Positions 16,631 to 27,665 are shown, numbered from the stretch's first letter. The stretch is DNA of 54,497 nt from Gordonia alkanivorans NBRC 16433 (GCF_000225505.1 NZ_BACI01000040.1:1-54497); one strand, 5' to 3'. The notes: generated from the sequence alone by a model not told the origin. Numbers and translations: made by a program.

Positions 16631-19186
16631 TTAGGAGATCGGCACTCCGGACCGTCCCGTCCCGCCGGGCGTCTGCGGGCCGTCCTCCTCGTCACGCTTG
16701 GGCTGCGGCGGCGGGCACACCGCGATGATCGCGTCGGTGATCGTCGCACGCAACTGCTCGGTGTCGGCGGTTTCGGCATTCGGGGCCAACCGCAGGCTGA
16801 AGATGTCGACGACGGTCGCACCCAGGGTCGAGACCTTCGCCCACCGGATGTCGGCACCGAACTTCTCCAGCACCGAACTCACTCGGCTCAGCAACCCGAT
16901 CCGGTCGTCGGACCGGACCTCGAGCAGCACCGCACCCTCGGCGGCGTCGGGCTCCGGGGCATCGAGCCAGGTCACCCGCGGCGGCGCGACCGCGAACAGT
17001 GCGGGCACGGCGTTCTTCGGGTGACCCGCCCCGTCGACGTCGGGATCGGTGCTGCCGGCACTCGCCCCGAGGCTCACCATCGTCCCAGGGAGAGTGCTGA
17101 CCGAGGCGATCGTGGGTATCGGCGAATCCCGCTCGCGCGCGTCGAGACGCGCGAGGACGTCGAGCTTGCCGTTCACCGCGGCGATGAGCTGCTGGCGGAG
17201 CAGACCCGCGTCGGGCGGACTGCCGAACATCGGCACGACGATGAAGGAGTTGATCGCCTTGCCGTCGACGCTCTGGGCGCAGGCCTTGTGCGAGCGCAGA
17301 CCGCCGAGCGCGAGCACCCCGGCCATCTTCGACAGCAGACCGGGCTGGTCCGGTGCCACCATCGTGACGTCGTAGGTGTGCTGACCGTCGGCGCGGACGA
17401 GCCGGACCGCGTAGTCCCCCTCGGCGGCGATCGCCAACTGCTCGGGGGTGAGCGGCTCGGGCACCGCGGGCGGGATGCCGTCGATGTGGCGCATGGACCG
17501 CCGGACGAGCTCGCCGATGAGTGAGGCCTTCCATTCTCCCCACACGCCGGGACCCGTTGCCAGCGAATCCGCTTCGGCCAGTGCCGCAAGGAGTTCCAGC
17601 AGCACCCGGTTGTGACCCAGGGTGGTGGCGACGAATTCGGCGGTGGCCGGGTCGTCGAGGTCGCGGCGCGTCGCGACCTGCGGCAGCAGCAGGTGGTGCC
17701 GCACCATGTCGGACAGGATCGTCACATCCTGCGGCCACAGGCCGAAGCGATTGCCGATCTGGACGGCGAGCTCGGCGCCGACGATGCTGTGGTCGGCGCC
17801 GCGCCCCTTCCCGAGGTCGTGGATGAGCGCGCCGAGAACGAGGAGATCGGGCCGCGAGACCCGCGTCGTCATCGAACTCGCATATGCCGCCGTCTCCACG
17901 AGGTGACGGTCGACTGTCCAGGTGTGGATCGCGTCGCGCGGCGGGAGGTCGCGAACCGCACCCCATTCCGGGAGCAGTCTGCCCCACAGTCCGGTGCGGT
18001 CGAGCGCCTCGATCGGGTCGACCATGTGGTGACCCGAGCTGAGCAGGACCAGCAGGTCGCTCAACGCCTCGACCGGCCACGGCTCCCGCAGTTCCGGTGC
18101 GTAGTCGGCCAGTCGGCTCAGGGTCGATGCGCTGATCGGCAGACCCGTCCGCGCCGACGCGGCGGCCACCCGGAGGATGAGTCCGGGGTCCTTGCTCGGA
18201 ATCGCGTTGCGCGCCAACACGATCTCACCGTTGTGCTCGACCACGCCCTCGTCGAGCGGCCGACGCAGCGGTGAACGGCGCAGCTTGGCCAGCCCGCGAC
18301 GCGGGAGAGCATTCCCCGCGGTCCGCAGACCGACGTCGATGGAATAGCTGATGGTTCGGGCGGAGTCGCTGATGACGCGCGCCAGGTCGAACCGGTCCCC
18401 GATCCGCAGCGCGGCACCGATCTCGTCGGCGTCCTGGGCGCGGACCTGCTCGCGCGGGCGACCAGCTATGCGGTGCAGCTCGGTCCGGATGTCGAGGAGA
18501 CGCTCGTACGCGACCTGCGGTCCGGCGCCGGGGGAATCCGGCCGCAGATTCGCCATTCCGTCGGTGAGCTGGGCGATCGCCAGGGCACCGAGGAGCTGGA
18601 CGTCGCGCAGCCCTCCTCGACCGTTCTTCAGGTCGGGTTCCGCGCGGTGCGCGATGTCGCCGGCACGACGCCAGCGATCCTGCGCATGGGCGACCACGTC
18701 GGGGAAACGATTACGGATGTCGTTGCGCCACTGCTGGCGTACGCCACCGATCAGCAGGCTCGACAGGTCCTCGTCGCCTGCGATGTGGCGGGCCTCGAGC
18801 AGGCCGAGGGCGGCGGTCACGTCCTCGCCTGCGACCTGCAGCGCCTGCGGCACGGTCCGGACGCTGTGGTCAAGGGGAATGTTGGCGTCCCACAACGGAT
18901 ACCAGAGCCCGTCGGCGACCTCGGACACCCGCTCGACGGGCATGTCGTCGTGCAGCAGGATCAGGTCGAGGTCGGAGTACGGCAGCAGTTCGCCGCGTCC
19001 CAGACCGCCGACCGCGACGATCGCGAATCCGCTGTGGGACTTGATGCCGAGCTCGGCGCCCTTGCTGGTGAGCCAGAACTCGTGCAGGTCGACGAGCACC
19101 TGGCGGAGCGCCGGTGCGTCGAGTTTCCCGTTCCGGCTCGACTCGGTGAGCTGCCGGCGGGTCTTGGCCAGGTCGGTGGCGGCTAC
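16631..19186 (-). CDS. glnD: PII nucleotidylyltransferase GlnD, with an unusual start
   Basis: GlnD modifies PII according to glutamine level; in Corynebacterium and Mycobacterium it adenylylates rather than uridylylates. Domains: nucleotidyltransferase (GGLGRGELLPYSDLDLILL), HD domain (ALIHDLGKGRGADHS), and two C-terminal ACT domains. The first canonical start is GTG 19099, with no ribosome site, yet conserved GlnD sequence continues upstream (AATDLAKTRRQL, then NGKLDAPALRQVLVDLHEFW). In that frame no ATG, GTG or TTG occurs before the stop near 19285. A GTA at 19184-19186 sits six bases after GAGGAG exactly where a start is expected, giving about 851 residues. The start is therefore uncertain. 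Confidence 0.93.
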   Translation of the reverse strand, partial: VAATDLAKTRRQLTESSRNGKLDAPALRQVLVDLHEFWLTSKGAELGIKSHSGFAIVAVGGLGRGELLPYSDLDLILLHDDMPVERVSEVADGLWYPLWDANIPLDHSVRTVPQALQVAGEDVTAALGLLEARHIAGDEDLSSLLIGGVRQQWRNDIRNRFPDVVAHAQDRWRRAGDIAHRAEPDLKNGRGGLRDVQLLGALAIAQLTDGMANLRPDSPGAGPQVAYERLLDIRTELHRIAGRPREQVRAQDADEIGAALRIGDRFDLARVISDSARTISYSIDVGLRTAGNALPRRGLAKLRRSPLRRPLDEGVVEHNGEIVLARNAIPSKDPGLILRVAAASARTGLPISASTLSRLADYAPELREPWPVEALSDLLVLLSSGHHMVDPIEALDRTGLWGRLLPEWGAVRDLPPRDAIHTWTVDRHLVETAAYASSMTTRVSRPDLLVLGALIHDLGKGRGADHSIVGAELAVQIGNRFGLWPQDVTILSDMVRHHLLLPQVATRRDLDDPATAEFVATTLGHNRVLLELLAALAEADSLATGPGVWGEWKASLIGELVRRSMRHIDGIPPAVPEPLTPEQLAIAAEGDYAVRLVRADGQHTYDVTMVAPDQPGLLSKMAGVLALGGLRSHKACAQSVDGKAINSFIVVPMFGSPPDAGLLRQQLIAAVNGKLDVLARLDARERDSPIPTIASVSTLPGTMVSLGASAGSTDPDVDGAGHPKNAVPALFAVAPPRVTWLDAPEPDAAEGAVLLEVRSDDRIGLLSRVSSVLEKFGADIRWAKVSTLGATVVDIFSLRLAPNAETADTEQLRATITDAIIAVCPPPQPKRDEEDGPQTPGGTGRSGVPIS

Positions 19187-19218
19187 GGGAGGCTCCTCGG
19201 TCTCGGGGGTTGAACGGT

Positions 19219-19257
19219 GCGGCCCCGCGCCCGACTCGTCGTCGGACGCGGGGCCGC
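19219..19257 (-). terminator. Strong hairpin between glnB and glnD
   Basis: Perfect 11-bp arms GCGGCCCCGCG (19219-19229) and CGCGGGGCCGC (19247-19257) enclose an inner CCGAC-tcgtc-GTCGG stem. It lies downstream of glnB and just before the glnD ribosome site, so it probably terminates amt-glnB transcripts with limited readthrough into glnD. Confidence 0.75.
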
Positions 19258-19286
19258 GCTGGGGTTCAGAAAGGGCACGAGCTCAC

Positions 19287-19628
<342 letters not shown>

Positions 19629-19675
19629 TTATCCCTCTCCACGGGTGTCAGCGTAGTAGCGATTTGGCGTGAGCG

Positions 19676-21025
19676 TCATGCCAGCTCGTAGGCAGTCTCG
19701 GCGTGTTCTGCCTCGTCGATGCCGCTCTTCTCGTCCTCATCGCTGACACGCCAGCCGAGCGGCTTGAGGGCGAAGGCGATGATCGCGGTGAGCACAGCGG
19801 TGAAGGCCAGCGCGAAGAAGGCGATGACCGCCTGCACCACGAGCTGCTTGTAATCGCCACCCCAGAGGAGACCGACGTCCTTGCCCAGGAGACCGATGGC
19901 GAGGGTGCCCCACAGGCCGGCGACCAGGTGGACGCCGACGACGTCGAGCGAGTCGTCGTAGCCGAACTTGTTCTTCATGCCGATGGCGAGGGCAGCCAGA
20001 GCACCGGCGATGACACCCAGGATCAGCGAGCCGACCGGGGTCAGCGCACCACAGGCCGGGGTGATCGCGACCAGGCCGGCCACGATGCCCGACGCGGCGC
20101 CGACGCTGGTGGCGTGCTTGTCGCGGATGAGTTCGACTGCGAGCCAGCCGATGATCGCGGCGGCGGTCGCTGCGGTCGTGTTGACCCACACCTGGCCGGC
20201 GAGAAGGTCGGCACCCAGCTCGGACCCGACGTTGAAACCGAACCAGCCGAACCACAGGAGTGCCGCGCCGAGCATCACGAACGGGATGTTGTGCGGGCGG
20301 TAGGCGGTGCGACCGAAGCCGACTCGCTTGCCGATGATGAGGACCAGCACCAGCGCCGCGATACCGGCGTTGATGTGCACGACGGTGCCACCCGCGAAGT
20401 CGATCGGTGCGACATTCGCCTCACCGTCGGTGGTTCCGAACAGTTTCGCCGCGATGCTGTCCTCGCCGGCGCCGAGGAGTCCGCCACCACCGACGAGTCC
20501 GCCCCACACCATGTGGGACAGCGGGAAGTAGACGATCGTCGACCAGATGACGGTGAAGACCATCCAGGTCGAGAACTTGACGCGCTCGGCGAGCGCACCG
20601 GAGATGAGGGCGACGGTGATGACCGCGAAGGTCAGCTGGAATCCCATGAAGATGACGGCGGGCACCGACAGTCCGGCAGTGACGTACTGCTCGGTGTCTC
20701 CCTCGCCGATCGTGCTCATGAGCTGATCTGAGCCGAACAGCGCGAACGGGTTGGCGAAGAGACCGAGAATATCGCTCTCACCGGTGATGCCGTCGCTGAA
20801 CGACATCGAGAAGCCCCACAGGACGTAGACGACGCTGATCGACGCCAACGCACCGAACGACATCATCATCATGTTCAGGACGGACTTGCCGCGCGCCAAC
20901 CCCCCGTAGAAGAACGCGAGACCTGGGGCCATCAGCAACACAAGCGCGGCCGACACAAGCATGAATGCCGTGTTGCCCGTGTCGATCGGGCCAAACGATT
21001 CGTTTGGCAACTGAGCCAAAACCAC
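19676..21025 (-). CDS. amt: Ammonium transporter Amt
   Basis: Amt trimers conduct ammonium across the cytoplasmic membrane. The 449-residue protein shows about 11 transmembrane helices and family signatures (TAFMLVSAALVLLMAPGLAF FYGGL, FPLSHMVWGG, DFAGGTVVHINAG, FNVGSELGAD, DDSLDVVGVHLVAG). An upstream TTG at 21070 would extend it by 15 residues, but GAGGAGG lies eight bases before GTG 21025, so 21025 is chosen. The C-terminus (KPLGWRVSDEDEKSGIDEAE) is the cytosolic tail that contacts PII. Confidence 0.95.
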   Translation of the reverse strand: MVLAQLPNESFGPIDTGNTAFMLVSAALVLLMAPGLAFFYGGLARGKSVLNMMMMSFGALASISVVYVLWGFSMSFSDGITGESDILGLFANPFALFGSDQLMSTIGEGDTEQYVTAGLSVPAVIFMGFQLTFAVITVALISGALAERVKFSTWMVFTVIWSTIVYFPLSHMVWGGLVGGGGLLGAGEDSIAAKLFGTTDGEANVAPIDFAGGTVVHINAGIAALVLVLIIGKRVGFGRTAYRPHNIPFVMLGAALLWFGWFGFNVGSELGADLLAGQVWVNTTAATAAAIIGWLAVELIRDKHATSVGAASGIVAGLVAITPACGALTPVGSLILGVIAGALAALAIGMKNKFGYDDSLDVVGVHLVAGLWGTLAIGLLGKDVGLLWGGDYKQLVVQAVIAFFALAFTAVLTAIIAFALKPLGWRVSDEDEKSGIDEAEHAETAYELA

Positions 21026-21141
21026 TGTGAAAACCTCCTCAGGATGCGCCGACGGCTCGGCGCCTCCCAAGACTTTGTCGGCACTCGGTTTCGGCAGTGG
21101 TGCCTTGACGTTTCGGGCACGTAACCCGATGAACGATTTAT

Positions 21142-21157
21142 ATTTCGCTCAGGTAAA
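21142..21157 (-). promoter_or_regulatory. Possible GlnR-type box upstream of amt
   Basis: On the minus strand TTTAC-CTGAGC-GAAAT resembles the actinobacterial GlnR half-site pair GTNAC-n6-GAAAC. It lies in the AT-rich stretch (21130-21165) about 120 bases upstream of the amt start. The match is imperfect and was found by eye. Confidence 0.3.
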
Positions 21158-21235
21158 ATACGAGGTTGCCTCTGAGGCCTGTCTCAGTTTCATCCCGGCA
21201 CTACTGCGCCCCGGTTTGCCGATCGTGAATCGACT

Positions 21236-22783
21236 TCACAGCAGTGCGTCGACGAACGCCTCCGGCTCGAACGGTGCCAGATCGTCCGCGCCCTCGCCCA
21301 GACCCACCAGTTTCACCGGCACCCCGAGCTCCTTCTGGACATGGAAGACGATGCCGCCCTTGGCCGTGCCGTCGAGCTTGGTCAGCACCACGCCGGTGAT
21401 GTCGACGACCTCGGCGAACACCCGCGCCTGCATCAGACCGTTCTGGCCGACGGTGGCGTCGAGCACGAGCAGCACCTCGTCGACGGGCGCCTTCTTCTCC
21501 ACCACTCGCTTGACCTTGCCCAGCTCGTCCATCAGGCCGGTCTTGGTGTGCAGTCGGCCCGCGGTGTCGATCATGACGACGTCGACACCCGTGGCGATCC
21601 CGCGGTCGACCGCGTCGAATGCCACGGCGGCCGGATCGGCCTGCTCCTTGCCGCGCACGATCTCCGCTCCGACCCGCTCACCCCAGGTCTGCAGCTGATC
21701 GGCGGCGGCCGCACGGAAGGTGTCGGCGGCCCCCAGCAGTACGCGACGCCCGTCGGCGACGAGAACACGGGCCAGCTTGCCGGTGGTCGTGGTCTTTCCG
21801 GTGCCGTTGACCCCGACCACCAGCACGACGGCCGGACGCCCCGCATGCGGCAGCGCGCGGATCGACCGGTCCAGGGTCGGATCGAGCTGCTCGACGAGCA
21901 CCCGTTTCAGGAGAGCCCGCGCCTCCCCCGCGTTCTTCACCGGGTTGGCGGCCAGTTCCGTACGGAGGTTCTCGACGACGGTCATGGTGGTGGCCGTACC
22001 GAGGTCGGCCATCAGCAGGGTGTCCTCGATCTCCTCCCAGCTGTCCTCGTCGAGGTCACCCGCGCCGAGCAGACCGAGCACGCTCTTGCCGATCGCACCC
22101 TGCGACCGCGACAGCCGTCCGCGCAGCTTGCCCAGACGCCCCGCAGTCGGCGCGATCTCCTCGCGCGGCGGTGCCGCCACCGCGCCCGACGCGTCGTCGG
22201 GAGTCTCGACCACCGGCTCCTCGACCACCGGCTCTTCGACCGCCGGGGCCTGGGCTGCCTCCGGCGCCGCCGTCTCGGGTTCTGCGGCCAGCGCCTCCGG
22301 CTCGGTCGTCTCCGGCTCGGTCGTCTCCGGTTGGGTCGTCTCCGGTTGGGCGGCTTCCGGTTCTGCCTCGGCCGGTTCGATCACGTCCGGGAGGGACACC
22401 TCGGTGATCCCGCGGCGATGGGAGTCACGCGGCACCGCGGCGTCGTCGCCGATCGCTGGCTGGCCGTCGACGTCGGTGCGCTCCGCCACCGGCTGGACCG
22501 GCGCTTCCGGCTTGGGCTGCGGTTCCGGCTCACGCGGTGGTTCCGGCTTGCGGGCCGGCGGTTCGGCCAGAGCCGTGTCACCGCGACTGAAGCTGAAGCC
22601 CGACCCCGCCTGGTATCCCCCGGACCGGTCGACCTGACGGGTGGTGCCGTCGACGATCTCCGGCTGCGTCGTCGTGTCGGACAGCGAGATGCGACGACGA
22701 CGCGCCAGCACCAGTCCGAGCACGATCAGCGCGGCGATGACGACCACCGCGATGACGATCCCGATGATGATTCCGGTGTTCAC
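21236..22783 (-). CDS. ftsY: SRP receptor FtsY
   Basis: FtsY is the membrane-associated GTPase receptor of the SRP. The 515-residue protein starts with a hydrophobic helix ([28 protein letters not shown]), followed by a long acidic Pro/Glu/Ala linker (to about residue 205) containing PETT repeats, then the NG domain ([45 protein letters not shown]). A direct membrane anchor plus a long acidic linker is typical of actinobacterial FtsY. GTG 22783 overlaps the smc stop by four bases, so ftsY follows smc in one transcript. Confidence 0.96.
   Translation of the reverse strand: MNTGIIIGIVIAVVVIAALIVLGLVLARRRRISLSDTTTQPEIVDGTTRQVDRSGGYQAGSGFSFSRGDTALAEPPARKPEPPREPEPQPKPEAPVQPVAERTDVDGQPAIGDDAAVPRDSHRRGITEVSLPDVIEPAEAEPEAAQPETTQPETTEPETTEPEALAAEPETAAPEAAQAPAVEEPVVEEPVVETPDDASGAVAAPPREEIAPTAGRLGKLRGRLSRSQGAIGKSVLGLLGAGDLDEDSWEEIEDTLLMADLGTATTMTVVENLRTELAANPVKNAGEARALLKRVLVEQLDPTLDRSIRALPHAGRPAVVLVVGVNGTGKTTTTGKLARVLVADGRRVLLGAADTFRAAAADQLQTWGERVGAEIVRGKEQADPAAVAFDAVDRGIATGVDVVMIDTAGRLHTKTGLMDELGKVKRVVEKKAPVDEVLLVLDATVGQNGLMQARVFAEVVDITGVVLTKLDGTAKGGIVFHVQKELGVPVKLVGLGEGADDLAPFEPEAFVDALL
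22301..22360. repeat. Four 15-bp tandem repeats in the ftsY linker
   Basis: Consecutive units CTCGGTCGTCTCCGG (22301, 22316), TTGGGTCGTCTCCGG (22331) and TTGGGCGGCTTCCGG (22346) encode the acidic [10 protein letters not shown]-type linker repeats of FtsY. The first two units are identical, so copy number could vary between strains. Confidence 0.85.
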
Positions 22784-25700
22784 TGGCTGGTGTCCTCCTG
22801 TTGAGCCACGGGCATGTTCACGCCGCGCATGCGCTGCGAGATGACGGTCGTGATGCCGTCCCCGCGCATGCTGACGCCGTAGAGGGCGTCGGCGATCTGC
22901 ATCGTGGGCTTCTGATGTGTGATGACGATCAGCTGCGATTTCTCCCGCAGCTGCTCGAACAGCTTGATGAGTCGGCGCAGGTTGGTGTCGTCGAGCGCCG
23001 CCTCGACCTCGTCCATGACGTAGAACGGCGACGGGCGGGCGCGGAAGATCGCCACGAGCATCGCGACCGCGGTCAGGGACTTCTCCCCGCCCGACAGCAG
23101 CGACAGCCTCTTCACCTTCTTACCCGGCGGCCGGGCCTCCACCTCGATGCCGGTGGTGAGCATGTCGTTGGGCTCGGTCAGCACCAGGCGGCCCTCACCG
23201 CCGGGGAACAGCGTCTGGAAGACCTGGCCGAACTCTCGCTCGACATCGGCGTAGGCCTCGGTGAACACCTGCAGGATGCGGGCGTCCACCTCCTCGATGA
23301 CGTCGAGCAGGTCCTTGCGGGCGGCCTTGATGTCCTCGAGCTGCGAGGACAGGAAGTTGTAGCGCTCCTCCAGCGCCGCGAACTCCTCGAGCGCGAGCGG
23401 GTTGACCCGGCCGAGGGTGTTGAGGTCCTTCTGCGCCTTCTTCGCGCGCGCCTCCTGGGTGGCGCGGTCGTACGGCATCGGCGCCGGGGCCACCACCTGG
23501 TCGCCGCGCGCCTTGGCCTCCTCGTACTCCTGCATCTCCAGTGCCGAGGGCGGCATCGGTACGTCGGGACCGTATTCGGCGATCAGGTCGTCGGGTGACA
23601 TCGCGAACGTCTCGAGGATCTGCTCCTCGAGCTGCTCGATGCGCAGTGCCACCTGGGCGCGGGCCACCTCGTCGCGATGCACGGTGTCGCGCAACGAGTT
23701 CAGCGTGGTGGTCAGTTCACCGGCCCGCACGCGCAGCTCGTCGAGAGTCGCCGACCGCGCGATCCGGATCTCCTCGAGTTCGTCGCGACCCGCCTGCGCC
23801 GACGCGACCGCCGCCGCGAGACGTTCGGCGACCCGGGCACCGGCCCGCTCGACCGCCGCCGCGACACCCGCGGCCTGCCGGCGGATCTCGTCCTGACGAC
23901 GCGCCCGTTCCCGTGCTTCCCGCTCACGCTGGGCGGCTCGACGCAACGAGTCGGCCTTCCCACGCACCGAGGCGAGACGTTCCTCGGCGGTGCGCAGTGC
24001 CAGACGGGCCTCCATCTCGGTGCCGCGGGCGATCCCGACCGCTGCCGCGGCCGTGGACCGCTCGGAGTCGTCGGCCGCCATCTCCGGTCCGGAATCCGAC
24101 TCGTCGCGGGCCAGCCGCAACCGTTCCTCGAGTTCGTGCAGGGATTCCAGGGTCTCGGCGCGACCCTTTTCCAAGAGGTTGCGTTGACGCGTGAAGCGAT
24201 CGGCCTCCGCACGGGCGGTGCGGATCTCGTGGCCGAGCCGGGCCATCTGCTCATAGGCGGCGCCGACACTGGAATCCGATTCGTGCAGCGCGGCGAGCGC
24301 TTCCTCCGCCGCTTCGCGGCGTTCGCGCTGTTCGGTGAGAGCACCGTCGAGTGCCGCCTCCAGCTCTTCGACGCGGCGGCGGGTGGCGGCGAGTTCCTCG
24401 GTCGCGGCGTCGATGGCCGACTGCACCTCGAGCGTCGACGGGCGACGCGACGAGCCACCCTCGATCGACGCGGGGCCGATGCGGTCGCCGGCGTGGGTGA
24501 CCACGCGCACGCCGTGGCGACGGGCGATCTCGAGTCCCTGGGCCGGATCGTCGACGACGACGGTGTCGGCGAGGACGGTGTCGATCGCGTTGCGGATCTC
24601 CGGCCCGCAGGTCACCGCCGAAGCCGCCCACCGCACACCGTCGGGCAGTGCGACGTCTCGTGGTCGGACGGATTCGGTGAGGCCACCGCAGATCAGCGCG
24701 GCCCGTCCCCCGTCGCCGGATTTGAGGGCCTCGAGCGCACGGATGGCCGCCATGCCGTCAACGGTGACGATGCCGTCGACCGCGGGGCCGAGGGCGCCGG
24801 CGATCGCGGTCTCGAAACCGGGCTCGACGGTGAGCAGTTCCGACATCGGTCCGAGTAACCCGTCGGGCGCGTTGTCGAGCAGCCAGGCACCGCCGTCGTT
24901 GCGCTCGAGACCCATGGCGAGGGCTTCCACGCGCGCCGACAGCGAGGCGATGGACTGCTCGGCTTCGCGGTGCTCGGCCTGCAGGGTCGCGACGCGTTCG
25001 TTGGACAGGTTCAGCGCGGCGACGCACCGTTCGTGGTGTTCGTCGAGGGCCTGCTCGGAGGATTCCAGCTGCGCGAGTTCACTGGCCGCCGAATCTTGTT
25101 GTGAGGCAGCATTTTCCGCACGCTCGGTGGCGTGGGCGATGGCAGCGGTCAAGCGGTCGGCCTCGGCGTCGACCGATTCCGACCGCGTCCGCAGGTTGTC
25201 GACCTGGCCCTCCAGACGGGCCAGACCCTCCCGACGGTCGGCGATGGCCTGGACGGCGGCCAGGTGTGCCGCTTCCGCGGCCTCGGCGATCGATTCGCGC
25301 TCGCGGAGCACCTCGCGTGCCGTCTCGAGCTGTTCGGCGGCGATCTCGACGCCCTCGGTCAGTTCGGCCTCGAGTTCGGCGGCTTCGAGGGCCTGTTCCT
25401 CGAGTTCCTCGGGATCGGGTCCGGTGGCCTCGGTGGCGGTCTCGCTGAGGTAGCGGCTGCGTTCGGCGGCGACCCGGCGGGTCGCGTCGACGCGTTCGGC
25501 CAGCGCCGACAGCCGGAACCAGGCGCGGCTCGCCGCCGCGGCGGCCGGGGTGACCTCGGCGAGATGCTGTTCGTGTTCGGTGACCTGCGCGTTGGCCTCG
25601 TCGAGTTGCTCGGCCACCTCGTCCTGGCGGCGCCGGACCTCGTCCTCGACGGCGGCGTGTTCGGCCATCTCGGCTCGGCGGATCACCAGGTCGTCGGCGG

Positions 25701-26388
25701 CGAGGCGCAGCCGGGCGTCGCGGAGATCGGCCTGCACGGTCTGCGCCCGGCGGGCGACCTCGGCCTGTCGGCCGAGCGGCTTGAGCTGACGCCGTAGCTC
25801 GGCGGTGAGGTCGGTGAGGCGCGCCAGGTTGGCCTGCATCGCGTCGAGCTTGCGGACCGCTTTTTCCTTGCGTTTGCGGTGTTTGAGGACGCCTGCGGCC
25901 TCCTCGATGAACGCGCGACGGTCCTCGGGACGCGACTCCAGGATCGCCGACAGGCGGCCCTGGCCGACGATGACGTGCATCTCGCGGCCGATACCGGAGT
26001 CGGAGAGCAGTTCCTGCACGTCCATGAGGCGGCAGGTGCTGCCGTTGATCTCGTACTCGCCGGCGCCGTCGCGGAACATGCGGCGGGTGATCGAGACCTC
26101 GGAGTATTCGATGGGCAGCGCACCGTCGGCGTTGTCGATGGTGAGCGTGACCTCCGCACGTCCCAGCGGCGGACGTCCGGAGGTGCCGGCGAAGATCACG
26201 TCCTGCATCTTCCCGCCGCGCAGCGCCTTGGCGCCTTGTTCGCCCATGACCCAGGTCAGGGCGTCGACGACGTTGGACTTACCCGAGCCGTTGGGACCGA
26301 CGACGCACGTGATACCCGGCTCGAAGCGCAGGGTCGTCGCCGAGGCGAACGACTTGAAGCCCTTCAGGGTCAGGCTTTTGAGGTGCAC
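22780..26388 (-). CDS. smc: Chromosome segregation protein SMC
   Basis: SMC is the structural ATPase of condensin, compacting and aligning replicated chromosome arms with ScpA and ScpB. The 1202-residue protein has the N-terminal [20 protein letters not shown] with Walker [10 protein letters not shown], two long coiled-coil arms, a hinge around residues 510-650 ([20 protein letters not shown]), the signature [15 protein letters not shown], and Walker [14 protein letters not shown]. Full length and intact. It is followed by ftsY with a four-base overlap, and is preceded by the acylphosphatase gene, as in mycobacteria. Confidence 0.97.
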   Translation of the reverse strand: MHLKSLTLKGFKSFASATTLRFEPGITCVVGPNGSGKSNVVDALTWVMGEQGAKALRGGKMQDVIFAGTSGRPPLGRAEVTLTIDNADGALPIEYSEVSITRRMFRDGAGEYEINGSTCRLMDVQELLSDSGIGREMHVIVGQGRLSAILESRPEDRRAFIEEAAGVLKHRKRKEKAVRKLDAMQANLARLTDLTAELRRQLKPLGRQAEVARRAQTVQADLRDARLRLAADDLVIRRAEMAEHAAVEDEVRRRQDEVAEQLDEANAQVTEHEQHLAEVTPAAAAASRAWFRLSALAERVDATRRVAAERSRYLSETATEATGPDPEELEEQALEAAELEAELTEGVEIAAEQLETAREVLRERESIAEAAEAAHLAAVQAIADRREGLARLEGQVDNLRTRSESVDAEADRLTAAIAHATERAENAASQQDSAASELAQLESSEQALDEHHERCVAALNLSNERVATLQAEHREAEQSIASLSARVEALAMGLERNDGGAWLLDNAPDGLLGPMSELLTVEPGFETAIAGALGPAVDGIVTVDGMAAIRALEALKSGDGGRAALICGGLTESVRPRDVALPDGVRWAASAVTCGPEIRNAIDTVLADTVVVDDPAQGLEIARRHGVRVVTHAGDRIGPASIEGGSSRRPSTLEVQSAIDAATEELAATRRRVEELEAALDGALTEQRERREAAEEALAALHESDSSVGAAYEQMARLGHEIRTARAEADRFTRQRNLLEKGRAETLESLHELEERLRLARDESDSGPEMAADDSERSTAAAAVGIARGTEMEARLALRTAEERLASVRGKADSLRRAAQREREARERARRQDEIRRQAAGVAAAVERAGARVAERLAAAVASAQAGRDELEEIRIARSATLDELRVRAGELTTTLNSLRDTVHRDEVARAQVALRIEQLEEQILETFAMSPDDLIAEYGPDVPMPPSALEMQEYEEAKARGDQVVAPAPMPYDRATQEARAKKAQKDLNTLGRVNPLALEEFAALEERYNFLSSQLEDIKAARKDLLDVIEEVDARILQVFTEAYADVEREFGQVFQTLFPGGEGRLVLTEPNDMLTTGIEVEARPPGKKVKRLSLLSGGEKSLTAVAMLVAIFRARPSPFYVMDEVEAALDDTNLRRLIKLFEQLREKSQLIVITHQKPTMQIADALYGVSMRGDGITTVISQRMRGVNMPVAQQEDTSQ

Positions 26389-26446
26389 GACGGTACAGAG
26401 TACTCACCATCGCGATGCGTTTCGGGCAACGCTCACCGTTCAGCGC

Positions 26447-26728
26447 TCACCGTTCGAGGAAGCCGGTCAGGTCTCCGCGTGCCGACTCGAGACTGTCGAC
26501 GACCAGATCCACCCGGCCCGGGGTCTCTCCGGACCGGAGCGCGTCGAGCAACGCCGCCACTGTGTCGCGGGGCCCCTCGGCCACGACGTGCACCCGTCCG
26601 TCGGCCTGATTGGACGCGTAGCCGACCAGACCGAGTTCTAGGGCCCGCGACCGCGTCCACCATCGGAAGCCCACACCCTGGACGTGGCCGTGCACGAACG
26701 CCGACAGTCGGACCCGGTCGGTCGTCAT
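26447..26728 (-). CDS. acyP: Acylphosphatase
   Basis: Acylphosphatases hydrolyse carboxyl-phosphate bonds. The 93-residue protein carries the substrate-binding loop with its Arg (HGHVQGVGFRWW) and the catalytic Asn in LVGYASNQADGRVHVVAEG. Length is typical. It lies four bases after the OsmC gene and 58 bases before smc, matching the Rv2923c-Rv2922A-smc order of M. tuberculosis. Confidence 0.94.
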   Translation of the reverse strand: MTTDRVRLSAFVHGHVQGVGFRWWTRSRALELGLVGYASNQADGRVHVVAEGPRDTVAALLDALRSGETPGRVDLVVDSLESARGDLTGFLER

Positions 26729-26732
26729 GGTG

Positions 26733-27191
26733 TCAGTCCGTCTCGATCTTCAGGTCGACCTCGGCGCCGGCCTTGATGGTGCGGCCGACCGTGCACACCG
26801 CGTCGATGGCGCGCTCGACGACGACGAGCAGGCGCTGCGCGGCATCGGGGTCGAGTTCGGAGAGGTCGACCTCGAGGATCTCGGAGATCCGCGGGTACAC
26901 CTCGTTCTCACGGTCGGCGTCACCGCTGACGCGGATCGTCGCGTCGTAGTCGTCGCCGAGGCGGCGCGAAAGCGGACGGTCCGACGACATGCCGGTGCAC
27001 GCCGCGAGCGCGATCTTGAGCAGTTCGCCCGGGGTGAAGACCCCGTCGACGTCCTGCGAACCGATTTTCACCTCGGCACCCCGTGAACTGCGCCCCGTGT
27101 AGAGCCGGGTCCCGGTGCGCTCGACCCAGAGGTCGGTGTGCGCGGGCTCCGCGGTCGCGGCCGGGGCGGCGGTGTTCTGTTCGATCGTCAT
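26733..27191 (-). CDS. OsmC/Ohr family peroxiredoxin-like protein
   Basis: A 152-residue OsmC-family protein (counterpart of Rv2923c). It has both catalytic cysteines, in LKIALAACTGMSSDRPLSR and in RAIDAVCTVGRTIKAG, so thiol-dependent reduction of organic hydroperoxides is plausible. The start is taken as ATG 27191 (MTIEQNTAAPAATAEP); the open frame upstream to 27242 lacks homology. In mycobacteria the gene just upstream is mutM; here about 4.2 kb of inserted DNA intervenes. Confidence 0.9.
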   Translation of the reverse strand: MTIEQNTAAPAATAEPAHTDLWVERTGTRLYTGRSSRGAEVKIGSQDVDGVFTPGELLKIALAACTGMSSDRPLSRRLGDDYDATIRVSGDADRENEVYPRISEILEVDLSELDPDAAQRLLVVVERAIDAVCTVGRTIKAGAEVDLKIETD

Positions 27192-27665
27192 GCTGGGATG
27201 AGTCCTCTCAGGCGGCGGGGCGGCGCTGACACCGCTGACCATTGTAAGAGCCGTGGATCATGGAAGATTCCCTGCAGGCACGAGTAGGAGACCGTCGCTA
27301 CCGCCTTCGGCATGGTTCGCAGAACGGGACACACTACCGTGACCCGCCGGCCGGTGACCCCGATGTGGGCGCCCTGCAGCATCGGTGACTGCGGACCGTC
27401 CATCGACCCGCCAACCCGGGCTCGGGTTCCTGGCGACGCCGGACACGACAGGCACCGAGGTTGGTGATCGTGATTGCACGAACACGAGGAGCTGCGGCTC
27501 GTCACTCTGCAGTGACCGACCGCCAGCATGGTCGACGACATGGCCAGACTGTCGGAAGGCAGCCCGCCCGACAACGACGACACAGCAAGTCCCTCGAGTC
27601 CATACGCGTTAAGTGAGTACTCGACGCACCTCGACTGGCCCTGGATCTTTGACGCCCGACGTATC
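27192..27665. other. 474-base non-coding stretch at the island's left edge
   Basis: No supported gene. Frames open here (for example the minus-strand frame over 27188-27583) have Cys/Ser/Arg-rich, non-protein composition and no ribosome site. It lies between the subtilase stop and the osmC start and must contain the osmC promoter. I found no integrase remnant or tRNA, and no convincing direct repeat shared with the other edge of the island (31129-31363). Confidence 0.5.

Noticed and set aside
21026..21070. TTG 21070 as the amt start
   Set aside because: It has no ribosome site, while GTG 21025 has GAGGAGG at good spacing.
21121..21137. GTAAC-n6-AACGA as a second GlnR site
   Set aside because: The second half-site does not fit GAAAC; only the 21142-21157 match is kept, with low confidence.
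27188..27583. Minus-strand frame of about 130 residues at the island edge
   Set aside because: Ser/Cys/Arg/Pro-rich composition, no ribosome site, overlaps the osmC start; probably not a gene.
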